A stretch of DNA of 64,000 nt from Pseudomonas schmalbachii (GCF_017589465.1 NZ_JAELYA010000002.1:558001-622000); one strand, 5' to 3'; counted from the stretch's first letter, positions 35,463 through 44,541 are shown. Program-made: numbers and translations. The notes: generated from the letters alone by a model not told the origin.

Positions 35463-37556
35463 ATGGCAGCAAACTTGGCGTGGTATGCCGGGCAATGCGC
35501 AAAGCGGCACGATCTCAACATGAACGTGAAGGTCATTGCTATCCGGTCCCAAGAAGGATGGTCACTGCTCGACAACCCGCAAAAGGTCTTCCCTAAGTCA
35601 GGCGAGGTGGAAATTCGGTTACGGACCGCATCGGAGCATCATCCGGAGGATTGGGTCTGTTTCCAAATTGCTTACAAAGAGCCCCGGGGGAAATGGAAAG
35701 CATCCACCTTTCGGCGCCTTACGCCGTTCCTTGACCTGCAGGGCATAGGAAATCTAGATGCGCTTCGCAGCCGCTTAACAGAAGAGGGGGTAGACGGGCC
35801 TGATCGTCCTGGCGCGTGGGCGATTCGCTATAGCGAAGACCGCATCATCATGCTTGCCCTGATGCGCTCGCCAGATAACCGTTACCGAATGGCGACTGGC
35901 AGTAGTTTCTATGTGTATGCATACGAATCAGAGCTATTGCATCGCATACCGTCCAGTGCGGGAGAGATTCTCCTTTACGAAGGGAAGCGGGGTGCCGAAT
36001 GCCTAGATGAACTCGACTGGTCGCCTGATGAGGGGTACATCAAGCGCATCGTGCGCGCTATGGCGGGGGCGCACGACCCAAGTGCTGAGGCGGTTATACG
36101 ATGGTTGAAGCGTCACGCCAATGAAGCAACACATCAAGTTGGGACAAGCCCTGATGATAGATTGGCGGCGCAACAAGCCGCCCGTTCAGGTGGTCTGGCA
36201 AAACGGCTGCTGGCTGACAAGGAACTGCTTGGGGAAGTGACGGATTTGCTCCTCGCGGATGCGAGGATGCGCGCTCACCTCGAAAATGAAATTCAAGCAA
36301 TTGCTGAGCAGGAGCGCGAATCTATTCGTGACTCGCTTAAGAATGAGCTAGCGCAGGAAATCGTGACGCTGCGCGAGGAGAGTTTGTCGGCAGTCGATAT
36401 CGAGTTGAAGAAACTGGAAACAGAGCAATCTGAGGCATTGAAAAGCCAATTCAAGGAGCAGACGAGGTCGCAAATGCTGGCTATGGAGGGACGTATAGCG
36501 GCCCGCCAAGCGGAGTTGGAAGTCGAGCTTGAAGCGCGACGCAAGAACTTGCTGCAGGACCTTGATGTGCTCACCGCGCAGCGCGAGGCGCAGAGAGGTG
36601 AGCAGGAGAGGGTCAACGCCGAGATTGAAACCGGTTATCGGACCCTGGCGGACCTTAAGGTGTGTGAAGCCGTAGCTGTCGAAGAGATCGAGCGGCTCAA
36701 AGAGGATGCTGCCTCAATCCAGGTACCGAAGAGCGTCAGGCTTGAGTCAGCATTGCGCTTCAATCCGCCACAGAGCGTTCCAACTCTTGGCGTTGGGGAC
36801 ATGGTGCAGGCAATTGAAGGCTGCATTCTGCTTACACCGGTAGGCAAAGAGCGGATGATGCATTTTTTTGCATTGTTGCTGGCGGGCGAATTACCGGTGT
36901 TGTATGGCGAAGGAGCGCAGGATTTCCTCATAGCGGCTGAGACTCTACTTTCGTCCGGGCGATCGGTGCGCCTGGAGGCGGATCCCACAGTTATCACTTT
37001 CGAAGATCTCTGGTTGCGCGCTGGCACGCAGCTGGCTACTTCTTTGACCCATGGATTGGAACTTGCCCGCGCAAGTGAGCCTGCAACCGTACTGGCTGTT
37101 ATCGAAAGCGCTGAGCGATCCGGGGCCCGTTTCTGGCTCCCGGCACTTGCGGAGCGTGCTCGCCGTGGTGAGCTGCCGCGGCGATTCTTTGTTTGCGCAA
37201 CGGTCGAGGACGGAGATTGTGAAGAGGCTCGGGCAATTCGCAGCCACTCTCCATGGCTCCAAGTCAGCGGAACTATAGCGCCGTCGGCACCTGCATTGGC
37301 GCCAATGGCTCTCGCCCCTACCAATGTTCGGCAATTAGACCCAGGTGAGCGCCCGCAGGACCTTACACCCGCCATGACGGCGGTGGCACCGCTAGTCCAC
37401 CAACTGACGCTGGCAAATGCGCTGCGACTGGCCCGCACGGCCACCGAATGGATTCGCTTGAATCAGGGAGCCCGATATGAACAGACCCCGGCGGCACTTT
37501 CCGAATTATTCATGAATCAGCACCGCCAAGCTGGTCGCACTCAAACGAAGTCATAA
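35463..37556 (+). CDS. druG: Type II Druantia protein DruG-like with long coiled coil
   Basis: 697 residues. The N-terminal 220 residues look globular (e.g. HPEDWVCFQIAYKEPRGKWK). Residues about 273-416 form a long charged coiled coil, e.g. LREESLSAVDIELKKLETEQ and GRIAARQAELEVELEARRKN. The C-terminal 270 residues again look folded and contain no Walker A I can accept, though EGAQDFLIAAETLLSSGRSV is reminiscent of AAA-like order. Start ATG 35463 has a weak GGAG 13 bases upstream. Ends 12 bases before druE, so translation is likely coupled. Name by context. Confidence 0.7.
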   Translation: MAANLAWYAGQCAKRHDLNMNVKVIAIRSQEGWSLLDNPQKVFPKSGEVEIRLRTASEHHPEDWVCFQIAYKEPRGKWKASTFRRLTPFLDLQGIGNLDALRSRLTEEGVDGPDRPGAWAIRYSEDRIIMLALMRSPDNRYRMATGSSFYVYAYESELLHRIPSSAGEILLYEGKRGAECLDELDWSPDEGYIKRIVRAMAGAHDPSAEAVIRWLKRHANEATHQVGTSPDDRLAAQQAARSGGLAKRLLADKELLGEVTDLLLADARMRAHLENEIQAIAEQERESIRDSLKNELAQEIVTLREESLSAVDIELKKLETEQSEALKSQFKEQTRSQMLAMEGRIAARQAELEVELEARRKNLLQDLDVLTAQREAQRGEQERVNAEIETGYRTLADLKVCEAVAVEEIERLKEDAASIQVPKSVRLESALRFNPPQSVPTLGVGDMVQAIEGCILLTPVGKERMMHFFALLLAGELPVLYGEGAQDFLIAAETLLSSGRSVRLEADPTVITFEDLWLRAGTQLATSLTHGLELARASEPATVLAVIESAERSGARFWLPALAERARRGELPRRFFVCATVEDGDCEEARAIRSHSPWLQVSGTIAPSAPALAPMALAPTNVRQLDPGERPQDLTPAMTAVAPLVHQLTLANALRLARTATEWIRLNQGARYEQTPAALSELFMNQHRQAGRTQTKS

Positions 37557-37568
37557 GGAGATGAGTCC

Positions 37569-40500
37569 GTGCTAGACCCAATAGGCGGTTTCCGCCGTAT
37601 CCAAGATTTCGTCATCAACTATGTTGAAACCAACTTCCGCATTTCGAATAAGGTGGCCGCCGAAGCCAGGCGCAAACTGTTGGAGAAGGTAGACGTACTC
37701 GCCACCGAGCCGTTCATTGAGCCGGTGCTGCGATACAAGTCGCATTCAAAGACACTTGAGCAGCTCGCCCAGGACGATGAGGGTCCGCTCGCACCGATGA
37801 CGTGGGAAGGTAAGCGCGCCTTTGTCGAACTTGCACTTTCTGGTCTGTTCGATGGTAGGCATTGTGAGGATGAAATTCGTCGAGTATCGCCTTATGCGCC
37901 GTATGACCACCAGGTCGAAATGCTCCGACGGGGGCTGCTACCCGGTATGCCAGGTATCGTTACATCACGAACCGGCAGCGGTAAAACCGAAAGCTTCATG
38001 TTGCCTGTGTTGGCAGCGATCGCCAACGAAGCAGTGACGTGGGACGCTCCCGGCGGTGATTACCTTCAAAAGAACTGGTGGAGCGAAGATAGAGCGCAGT
38101 GGTCGCCGCAGCGACAGCGTGAAAGCCGTCCAAGCGCTGTCAGGACACTAGTGATATATCCCATGAACGCCCTGGTCGAAGACCAGATGCAGCGTCTACG
38201 CAAATCGCTCGACTCGGACGACGCACGTGAGGTGATGCAGGAGCGATTTAAAGGTAATCGGATTTTCTTTGGCCAATATACAAGCTCTACCCCCGTCACG
38301 GGGTTCGAACGGCACCCGCGCATTGCCGATAACAAAGACGAAAGGCAGCGTCGGGCCCGACGCGTCACGCGCCTGCGCGAGGCGATGCGAAGATTCAAGC
38401 GCGACCAAGACGCGGCGCTACGATTCGATCGCGAAGCAGAGGCTACTGCGCTTCGCGAGGGGAAGGAGACGTCCGACAAGACTCGCTACATATTCCCGGC
38501 GGTTGATGGTGCCGAAATGCTTTCGCGCTGGGACATGCAGGTTAACCCGCCGGACATCCTTGTCACTAACGCTTCGATGCTTGGAACCATGCTCTCGCGA
38601 GAAGTCGAAGAGCCGGTATTCACCCAGACTCGTGAATGGTTGCTGAACAACGAGGATGCCTATTTCTATCTGGTCTTTGACGAACTGCACCTGATCCGCG
38701 GTTCTGCCGGCACAGAAACAGCGTTCCTAGTGAAAACGCTCATCCAACGGCTGGGTCTCGACCAGCCGGCGCATCGGCATAAATTGCGTTTGCTGGCGTC
38801 TTCGGCCTCTCTGCCAATCGACGGGGAAGAGGGGCCGCAGTCGCTGGCTTACCTACGCGATCTATTCGCCCCCTACGGCACCAGCTGCAATGCGAACGAC
38901 CCGGGTGTCACCAATCTGGATTTCTGGCGCGATTGCATCGTGGTCGGGACTCCACACCTTCCGACTTTCGCCAAGGGACCGATTGATGCACAGCCTTTCG
39001 TCGACCTCCTTGAGGCAGCGCTGGGCGGCAAAAAGGATTTCGTCGCAAAGATCGGTAGTGCGGAGGCGATGAGTTTAGCCGTGGAACAGGCGGCTTATGC
39101 TCTATCCGTCTCTGCGACCGAGGCAGGAGAACGAGTTAAGGCGCTAGCCGAAGCTGCTGGAGCAGTGCTGACGCAAGCCTGCTACGACGGAAGCGATGTT
39201 CGGGCGACTGCTGCAAAAGATATGGCCGCACGCATCTTCAAGGCTGGTTCTGTCGACCTCGACAAAGCTTTGCGGGGCCTGTTACTGGCGCGTGCCCTTC
39301 CTGAATCGAATTCCTGGCCAGTGAGCGTCTCGCAAACCACTCCAGCATTTCGCGTTCACACCTTCATCCGCAACATCGAGGGGCTATTCGCCTCGGTCAC
39401 ACCCGACGGCTCTACCCCGGTCTTCAGCGATTTCACGGTGGAGCGTGGGGTGACTCATGCGAAGCCCGAAAAGGAAGGCGGTCGCGGTCGTCGACTCTTC
39501 GAGTTGTTGTATTGCGAGGCCTGCGGCGATCTGCTGATCGGCGGCCAGCGCGGGCAGAAGATCGCGGATAGCTGCGTGACCGAGCTGCTACCGGCGGCGG
39601 CAGACCTCGACAATCTGCCCGAGAAAGTCGGTTCGGAATACTACGACAAGATGACGCTCGACGAATTCGCGGTCTTCTGGCCACGACGAACACAATGGTC
39701 TGGTTCAGAGCGGGACTACGACGCTTGGGAAGCCGCTAGTTTGAATCCCGAAACAGGGTTGGTGTCGATCGAGCAAGCCGTACCTGTCGGACATGTTGGC
39801 GGGTACCTGTATCGACAGCTGGAGGCGGCGGTGAAAGGTCGCAACGGTAAGGTAATGGGGCCGTTGATGGCGCAACCGTTCTGCTGTCCGAAGTGCGGCA
39901 CAGACTACTCTAACCGCCCCATCTCGAGTCGTTCGCGTTCGCCGATTCGCGCCTTCCGCACCGGTGTCACTAAAACCTCGCAGCTGGTGGCTACGGAGCT
40001 ATTTGAGTTGCTGCACGCGATCGGCGCTCAACCGAAGGGGATTGTGTTCTCGGACAGCCGACAGGATGCGGCCAACCAAGCGTTGGAAATCGAAACACTA
40101 CATCTCCGGGACCTGCGACGTGAAATGCTGGTTACTGCTGCACGCACATTGGTTGATCAGGCGGATGCAGATTGGATCGACCCGGCGCAACTCCAACAAC
40201 TTTTGGCGGACGCTGCTGGCAACCAAGAGGAAATTAACTCAATTATTACGAAGTACAGCGAACAGTTGGCCTCGGGCACGAAGAAAGGCAGCGGTAAAAT
40301 CCCGCTGGGCAAACTGCTTCAGTGCAGCGCCGGTACCGACATCGGCGCGCTTACCGCGGAATTCGTTTCGCTTGGAGTCCACCCTTTCGATCGCATTGGC
40401 AAGAAGACCTTCGAGGGAAAGCAGTGGCACGAACTGTTCAGCCAGAGCGAGAGCGGTGGTCGACTCGTTTACTCGCCCAAGCTAAATGGTGTACAGCAAG

Positions 40501-43448
40501 CTGGCCTCAACCAAGAGATACTCTCAGGTCAGTACGAGTTAATTGATGACGTAATTTTCGCGAACACGTTTTTCGCGTTGGAAGAGACGGGCCTAGCCTA
40601 TCCATCCATCATGGATGGAGATGAATCAAAAGCGGATCATCTGGACGCCTGGCTGCGTGTATTTGCCGGTGCTTATCGTGTCCTGGACAATAAGTTTGTA
40701 GACGGCGAGCGTTTGAATGAATGGGTGTTGGGATCTGATGTGAAGAACAAGCGCGTGCAGCGCTTTGCTCAGGCGGTGTTCGGATCCGGTGCCGCCACGG
40801 ATGGCCTAAGTAACGTTCTGAATGAGTTCTCGGCCCTTGAGCATCAGAGCTGCATCATTCACATTGGCAAGTTGTATCTCAAAGTCGCAAGGGAGAACGA
40901 TTCCTATTGGCGCTGTGGCAACTGCGAACGGGTACATCTTCACCGAGGGCCCGGCCGATGCACTCGCTGCGGAGAAGCCCTTGACGAGCAACCGACCGGG
41001 CAGGCAGGGGAACTGTGGCGCAATAACTTCTTGGGAAGTCGCATCGTTCGAGGGCAAGAGGAAGGAGTCGGTCGATTCCGGTTGCGCGTTGAGGAGTTAA
41101 CAGGCCAGACGGATGACTTTTCAGATCGCCTGCGCAAGTTCAAGGGGATCTTTGTTGACGGCGAGAACGAGATCCAAAAAAGTGCTCGGGAAATCGACAT
41201 GCTTTCGGTTACTACCACGATGGAGGTGGGAATTGACATTGGGGCCCTACAAAGCGTGTACCAAGCCAACATGCCGCCCCAACGGTTCAACTATCAACAG
41301 AGGGTTGGCCGAGCCGGTCGCCGTGGTCAGGCCTTCTCGCTGGTAATCACTTTCTGCCGTGGCCGCAGTCACGACGCCTACTATTTCGCACATCCGCACG
41401 CGATCACTGGGGACCCGCCGCCGCCGCCTTTCCTTGCTATAGGCCATGATCCCATTCCGCTGCGTTTGGTACGTAAGAATTGGCTACGCACTGCGTTCAA
41501 GTATCTGCGCGATCAGTGTGCCAACTCTGGGGACGAGTACCCGGGTGATCTGCTCATGCCCCCTGACGTGCATGGTGAATACGTTTCGACCCACGATTAC
41601 TATCATGACGCTCAAGCGAACTGGCCAGAGCGTTTGCGTGGGGCCCTGCAAAAAACAATTGCAGAGCGAGACAATTTCATTGCTACCTCCTCTTTCGACC
41701 CGCATCAGTGCGTTCGCCTTGCCGAGAAAGCGGAGGTCGACGGTCTGCTGAATGAGATTGAGGATCTGAGACAATACGCTCCAGACTCTAATATGGGGCT
41801 CGCGCGCTTCCTGGCGGAATGGGGCTTATTGCCAATGTATGGTATGCCTACCCGTGTCCGAAATCTTTACCTAGGCCTTCGCACTGTGAAGGTGGGTGAA
41901 GAGGAAGAATATGAATGGTCGACCATGGACCGTGACCTTGATCTTGCGGTCTACGAGTACGCACCAGGCTCGGTTCTTGTTAAGGACAAGCAAAAGCACC
42001 GAGTGGTCGGCTTTACCGGTAGCCTGTCAACGCCCCAAAGTTTCAAAAAGGATGATCTTTCGATAAAAGCATTGTCCCGCTGGTATGAAACCGAAACGAA
42101 TGTGGCGCTCTGTCCGGCCTGTGGTTCAGCGACTCGTAGGGACGCTTTACCGCAGGTGCCATTGCCCTGTAGTGACTGTCAAGCAGAGATTCTGCCAAGC
42201 GATTTTAAGCCCTATGTCACGCCTGCTGGCTTTCGAACGGACTTCACTCCGAAGAATGACGAAGAAGACGCCGGACGCATGTCTGTACGCAGTATGGCGA
42301 CGTTGGTGCGTGAGGGTGAGCGCCTGTCACATGGAAACGTTACGGTGCTGCACGGGGCTGATATCACCATCATGCAGATGAATGATGGTGTCGCCAATAT
42401 TGAAGGCGACGGCGAGGGGTTCCTAATCGAAGAAGCGCAAGATTTGAAGGTCCCCATCCCGTCGGGCTCTAAAAAGTCTCCGCAAATTGACGGGATGCCG
42501 CAGGCATTTGAGGCGGGTTGGCTCAGGAGTGCACGCAACGGCAGTTGGGGCCAGGCGCGATGGGGCAAGCTTGGTGATCCGCTGCCTAGGGTCGGCCTGA
42601 TTTCCTGCAAGCAGACGGATTCAGTTCACCTAGAGCTTGGACAGTTTGACCCCCGGCTGAACTTGGCGAACGTTGCTCGACGAGGCGAATTCGCCCACCT
42701 GCCGACGCGCGCGGCCGCGATCAGTGCTACGCAGATCCTTGTGCAAAGGGCAGCCTTGGAGCTGGACGTGTCCGCCGATGAGTTCGAGGCGCTTGAGCCG
42801 CGAGTGCGATCTGGAAAGCCAATGCTGCAGATTGCCGATGCGTTGATCAACGGGTCCGGCTTATGCCGTCGCCTTGGTGAAACTGTTCCGGGCGGCTCGC
42901 GGCCGAAAATCCTCAATATTCTCAGTAGTATTCTGGAAAGCCACGATCAGTGGCCCCTGATGGATTTTCTAAGATTGTCGGCGGAGGGCGAGCACGCGGC
43001 GCAATGCCACACATCTTGCTACCGCTGCATTCAGCGTTTCGGTAACCGGCGCTATCACGGTCTACTCGATTGGCGCTTGGGTCTAGCTTATCTACGGGCC
43101 ATGTCCATGCCGGACTACGCATGCGGGCTAAAATCGCAAGACGCGCATTACCCTGAAATCCATGGCTGGCGCGCTCGGGCCGAATGGCTGACGGACAATG
43201 TTGCTCAGATGCGACCTGGCACATTGACTCCTGATTGCATGCCGCATTCTGGATTGCCCTGCCTAGTAGAACGGATTGCCGGGCGCGTAACGCGATACGT
43301 GGTCGTTCACCCCCTTTGGAGTCTTGAGTCGAGTGCGCTGGCCGAATTGCTAGGATCCGACTGGTCACCAGATCTGCGTTTTGTGGATACCTTTAACCTT
43401 GAGCGTCGTCCACTCAAGGCGATGACCTCGCCCTTCTCGGCTCGTTAG
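37569..43448 (+). CDS. druE: Type II Druantia giant helicase DruE (SF2 helicase with DUF1998-type C-terminus)
   Basis: 1959 residues from GTG 37569 with AAGGAG eight bases upstream. RecA-like domain 1: YAPYDHQVEMLRRG, SRTGSGKTESFMLPVLAAI (Walker A, about 135), YPMNALVEDQMQRLR, FDELHLIRGSAGTETAFLVK (motif II, about 370), LLASSASLP. Domain 2: GIVFSDSRQDAANQALEIE, TTTMEVGIDIGALQSVYQAN, QQRVGRAGRRGQAFSLVI (motif VI, about 1242). Cys pairs CEACGDLL, CCPKCGTDY, CGNCERVHLHRGPGRCTRCG and CPACGSATR suggest zinc ribbons. Near residue 1813 CHTSCYRCIQRFGNRRYHGL is the DUF1998-type cysteine motif. Size and layout match DruE, the hallmark of Druantia. Confidence 0.88.
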   Translation: MLDPIGGFRRIQDFVINYVETNFRISNKVAAEARRKLLEKVDVLATEPFIEPVLRYKSHSKTLEQLAQDDEGPLAPMTWEGKRAFVELALSGLFDGRHCEDEIRRVSPYAPYDHQVEMLRRGLLPGMPGIVTSRTGSGKTESFMLPVLAAIANEAVTWDAPGGDYLQKNWWSEDRAQWSPQRQRESRPSAVRTLVIYPMNALVEDQMQRLRKSLDSDDAREVMQERFKGNRIFFGQYTSSTPVTGFERHPRIADNKDERQRRARRVTRLREAMRRFKRDQDAALRFDREAEATALREGKETSDKTRYIFPAVDGAEMLSRWDMQVNPPDILVTNASMLGTMLSREVEEPVFTQTREWLLNNEDAYFYLVFDELHLIRGSAGTETAFLVKTLIQRLGLDQPAHRHKLRLLASSASLPIDGEEGPQSLAYLRDLFAPYGTSCNANDPGVTNLDFWRDCIVVGTPHLPTFAKGPIDAQPFVDLLEAALGGKKDFVAKIGSAEAMSLAVEQAAYALSVSATEAGERVKALAEAAGAVLTQACYDGSDVRATAAKDMAARIFKAGSVDLDKALRGLLLARALPESNSWPVSVSQTTPAFRVHTFIRNIEGLFASVTPDGSTPVFSDFTVERGVTHAKPEKEGGRGRRLFELLYCEACGDLLIGGQRGQKIADSCVTELLPAAADLDNLPEKVGSEYYDKMTLDEFAVFWPRRTQWSGSERDYDAWEAASLNPETGLVSIEQAVPVGHVGGYLYRQLEAAVKGRNGKVMGPLMAQPFCCPKCGTDYSNRPISSRSRSPIRAFRTGVTKTSQLVATELFELLHAIGAQPKGIVFSDSRQDAANQALEIETLHLRDLRREMLVTAARTLVDQADADWIDPAQLQQLLADAAGNQEEINSIITKYSEQLASGTKKGSGKIPLGKLLQCSAGTDIGALTAEFVSLGVHPFDRIGKKTFEGKQWHELFSQSESGGRLVYSPKLNGVQQAGLNQEILSGQYELIDDVIFANTFFALEETGLAYPSIMDGDESKADHLDAWLRVFAGAYRVLDNKFVDGERLNEWVLGSDVKNKRVQRFAQAVFGSGAATDGLSNVLNEFSALEHQSCIIHIGKLYLKVARENDSYWRCGNCERVHLHRGPGRCTRCGEALDEQPTGQAGELWRNNFLGSRIVRGQEEGVGRFRLRVEELTGQTDDFSDRLRKFKGIFVDGENEIQKSAREIDMLSVTTTMEVGIDIGALQSVYQANMPPQRFNYQQRVGRAGRRGQAFSLVITFCRGRSHDAYYFAHPHAITGDPPPPPFLAIGHDPIPLRLVRKNWLRTAFKYLRDQCANSGDEYPGDLLMPPDVHGEYVSTHDYYHDAQANWPERLRGALQKTIAERDNFIATSSFDPHQCVRLAEKAEVDGLLNEIEDLRQYAPDSNMGLARFLAEWGLLPMYGMPTRVRNLYLGLRTVKVGEEEEYEWSTMDRDLDLAVYEYAPGSVLVKDKQKHRVVGFTGSLSTPQSFKKDDLSIKALSRWYETETNVALCPACGSATRRDALPQVPLPCSDCQAEILPSDFKPYVTPAGFRTDFTPKNDEEDAGRMSVRSMATLVREGERLSHGNVTVLHGADITIMQMNDGVANIEGDGEGFLIEEAQDLKVPIPSGSKKSPQIDGMPQAFEAGWLRSARNGSWGQARWGKLGDPLPRVGLISCKQTDSVHLELGQFDPRLNLANVARRGEFAHLPTRAAAISATQILVQRAALELDVSADEFEALEPRVRSGKPMLQIADALINGSGLCRRLGETVPGGSRPKILNILSSILESHDQWPLMDFLRLSAEGEHAAQCHTSCYRCIQRFGNRRYHGLLDWRLGLAYLRAMSMPDYACGLKSQDAHYPEIHGWRARAEWLTDNVAQMRPGTLTPDCMPHSGLPCLVERIAGRVTRYVVVHPLWSLESSALAELLGSDWSPDLRFVDTFNLERRPLKAMTSPFSAR

Positions 43449-43457
43449 TCGATCTTA

Positions 43458-43488
43458 AAGCCCCTGGCTGGATAATCCAGGGGCTTTT
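43458..43488 (+). terminator. Rho-independent terminator after druE
   Basis: AAGCCCCTGG (43458-43467) pairs perfectly with CCAGGGGCTT (43477-43486), followed by TTTT. It sits 10 bases after the druE stop and closes the operon. Confidence 0.9.
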
Positions 43489-43529
43489 CGCGCCCATTGG
43501 CGGATCAACTCCTGTGTCGTCAATAATAT

Positions 43530-43681
43530 GTAACCGCCCGGCAAATCCACCTACCTGAAGGCTGCGCCCGCTTCGTGCGTAGGCTCATGCAATGATCCGC
43601 ATCGACGCCATCTGGCTCGCCACCGAGCCGAAGGACAAACCTTCGCAGGCGCAGACTAGGTTTCGTAAGTTGACCAGGTGA
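43530..43681 (+). mobile_element. IS66-family fragment with start of tnpB-like frame
   Basis: A 29-codon frame at 43592-43681 begins MIRIDAIWLATEP, the standard N-terminus of the IS66 accessory protein TnpB, then departs from it. About 60 bases upstream, GTAACCGCCCGGC (from 43530) resembles an IS66-type inverted-repeat end starting GTAA. No transposase frame follows. I read it as the left tip of an IS66-like element cut off by a later event. Confidence 0.55.
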
Positions 43682-43687
43682 TTACAT

Positions 43688-43872
43688 ATGATTTCAGAAG
43701 TGGCCTCCACCGCCGAGTTGGTCAGGCAACGCGTGAAGAGATTTCAAAAGGGCGCCCATTCACACTGAAACGTTTCAACTCTTTGGGAAGCCAGGCTCAA
43801 GAGACTGTTGGAAAGGCCATCACAAGGATGGTGCAGTCTGGCGAGCTGGAACGTGTGTGCCGAGGCGTATAG
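43688..43872 (+). pseudogene. Frameshifted AbiEi/DUF6088-like antitoxin fragment
   Basis: From ATG 43688 one frame gives [20 protein letters not shown] then KG; a second frame picks up at about 43750 with [20 protein letters not shown] and [18 protein letters not shown] before a stop at 43870. Joined, they make the winged-helix N-terminal part of DUF6088/AbiEi-type antitoxins, so one base was gained or lost. The remaining C-terminal part and any AbiEii nucleotidyltransferase toxin are missing. Confidence 0.6.
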
Positions 43873-43974
43873 AGTTGGGGTGCGCCACGAGCACCACTGC
43901 TCAAGCCGCCAAGCTCTCACCAAGGCCCGAATTTTTGACAAGAAACGAAGGTTTTTTGATGCAAATGGCAAAAC

Positions 43975-44355
43975 GTGGAATTCATCGAAGATGACAAGAC
44001 CGACGCCTTCCAGCGCCGGGTCGTCCTGCAGGCGGCGGGCGAGGATGCCTTCGGTGACAACCTCGATGCGGGTCTTCGGGCCGACCCGGCTTTCCAGGCG
44101 GATGCGGTAGCCGACGGTCTCGCCGACCTTCTCGGCCAGCTCGCTGGCCAGCCGCTCGGCCGCCGCCCGCGCAGCCAGCCGGCGCGGTTCCAGCATGAGG
44201 ATGCCCTGCCCGGCCAGCCACGGCTCGTCGAGCAGCGCCAGCGGCACGCGGGTGGTCTTGCCGGCTCCCGGCGGCGCTTCCAGCACGACCTCATGGCGGG
44301 CGGCGAGCGCCCCGCGCAGGGCGGGAAGCACGCTGTCGATGGGAAGGGAATTCAT
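43975..44355 (-). pseudogene. hrpB: Stranded native 5' end of hrpB
   Basis: ATG 44355 begins [20 protein letters not shown] and runs through Walker A ([14 protein letters not shown] in this copy) to VIFDEFH, exactly 127 codons, then passes into island DNA ([12 protein letters not shown]...) and stops at 43744. The coding style is as GC-rich as the flanking chromosome, and the gene lies beside the lipoprotein gene expected upstream of hrpB. It is therefore the displaced native head. A 204-residue chimeric product could in principle be made; it would lack most helicase motifs. Confidence 0.85.
44000..44052. repeat. 53-bp direct repeat, right copy (island junction in hrpB)
   Basis: Identical to 30396-30448. 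A further 25 bases to its left (43975-43999, encoding VIFDEFH) resemble hrpB but differ from the left copy at several positions, so they came with the island. Confidence 0.85.
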
Positions 44356-44541
44356 GCCGGCTCCTGATACTTCGGCCATCCGCAATGGAAGGCTGGTGAG
44401 AACCGGCGATTATAAACGTCGAACCGGCCGGCACCCCGTGCAGTCTCAGAAAGAGGACAGCAGTATTTGCGCCTGGGGCGATAGAGGCGCCCCACGCCGC
44501 ATTGATATAGTTGCCCGCATCCATTCCCCCGGAGGTTCTCC

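Larger units (their letters stand above)
43449..43974. other. Island right-end scrap region
   Basis: 526 bases without an intact gene: the druE terminator, an IS66-like fragment (43530-43681), a frameshifted AbiEi/DUF6088-like fragment (43688-43872), then about 100 bases in which I see nothing, up to the point (43975) where hrpB similarity begins. Confidence 0.6.
30396..44052. mobile_element. Druantia/Vsr defence island inserted in hrpB
   Basis: A 13.6-kb segment between two copies of a 53-bp hrpB sequence. It carries a foreign hrpB 5' end with its promoter, vsr, druM-druF-druG-druE, a terminator and gene scraps. Base composition is clearly lower in GC than the flanks, most of all in vsr and druM. 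Both hrpB 5' segments (30371-30751 and 43975-44355) are exactly 381 bases, so the incoming DNA behaved as a circle bearing the first 127 codons of hrpB. No integrase, transposase or resolvase gene is intact inside. Confidence 0.75.

Noticed and set aside
30899-43448. DISARM or BREX system
   Set aside because: DISARM would need separate DrmA/DrmB and a PLD nuclease DrmC; BREX would need PglZ and BrxC-type proteins. Here helicase and DUF1998-type motif are in one 1959-residue protein and there is no PLD or PglZ motif.
43592-43681. Intact IS66 element
   Set aside because: Only the first 13 or so residues match TnpB and no TnpC transposase or right end follows, so it is called a fragment.
43744-44355. 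A second, short functional hrpB gene
   Set aside because: Homology stops right after FDEFH; the remaining frame is island DNA. It lacks helicase motifs III-VI and is a displaced 5' remnant.
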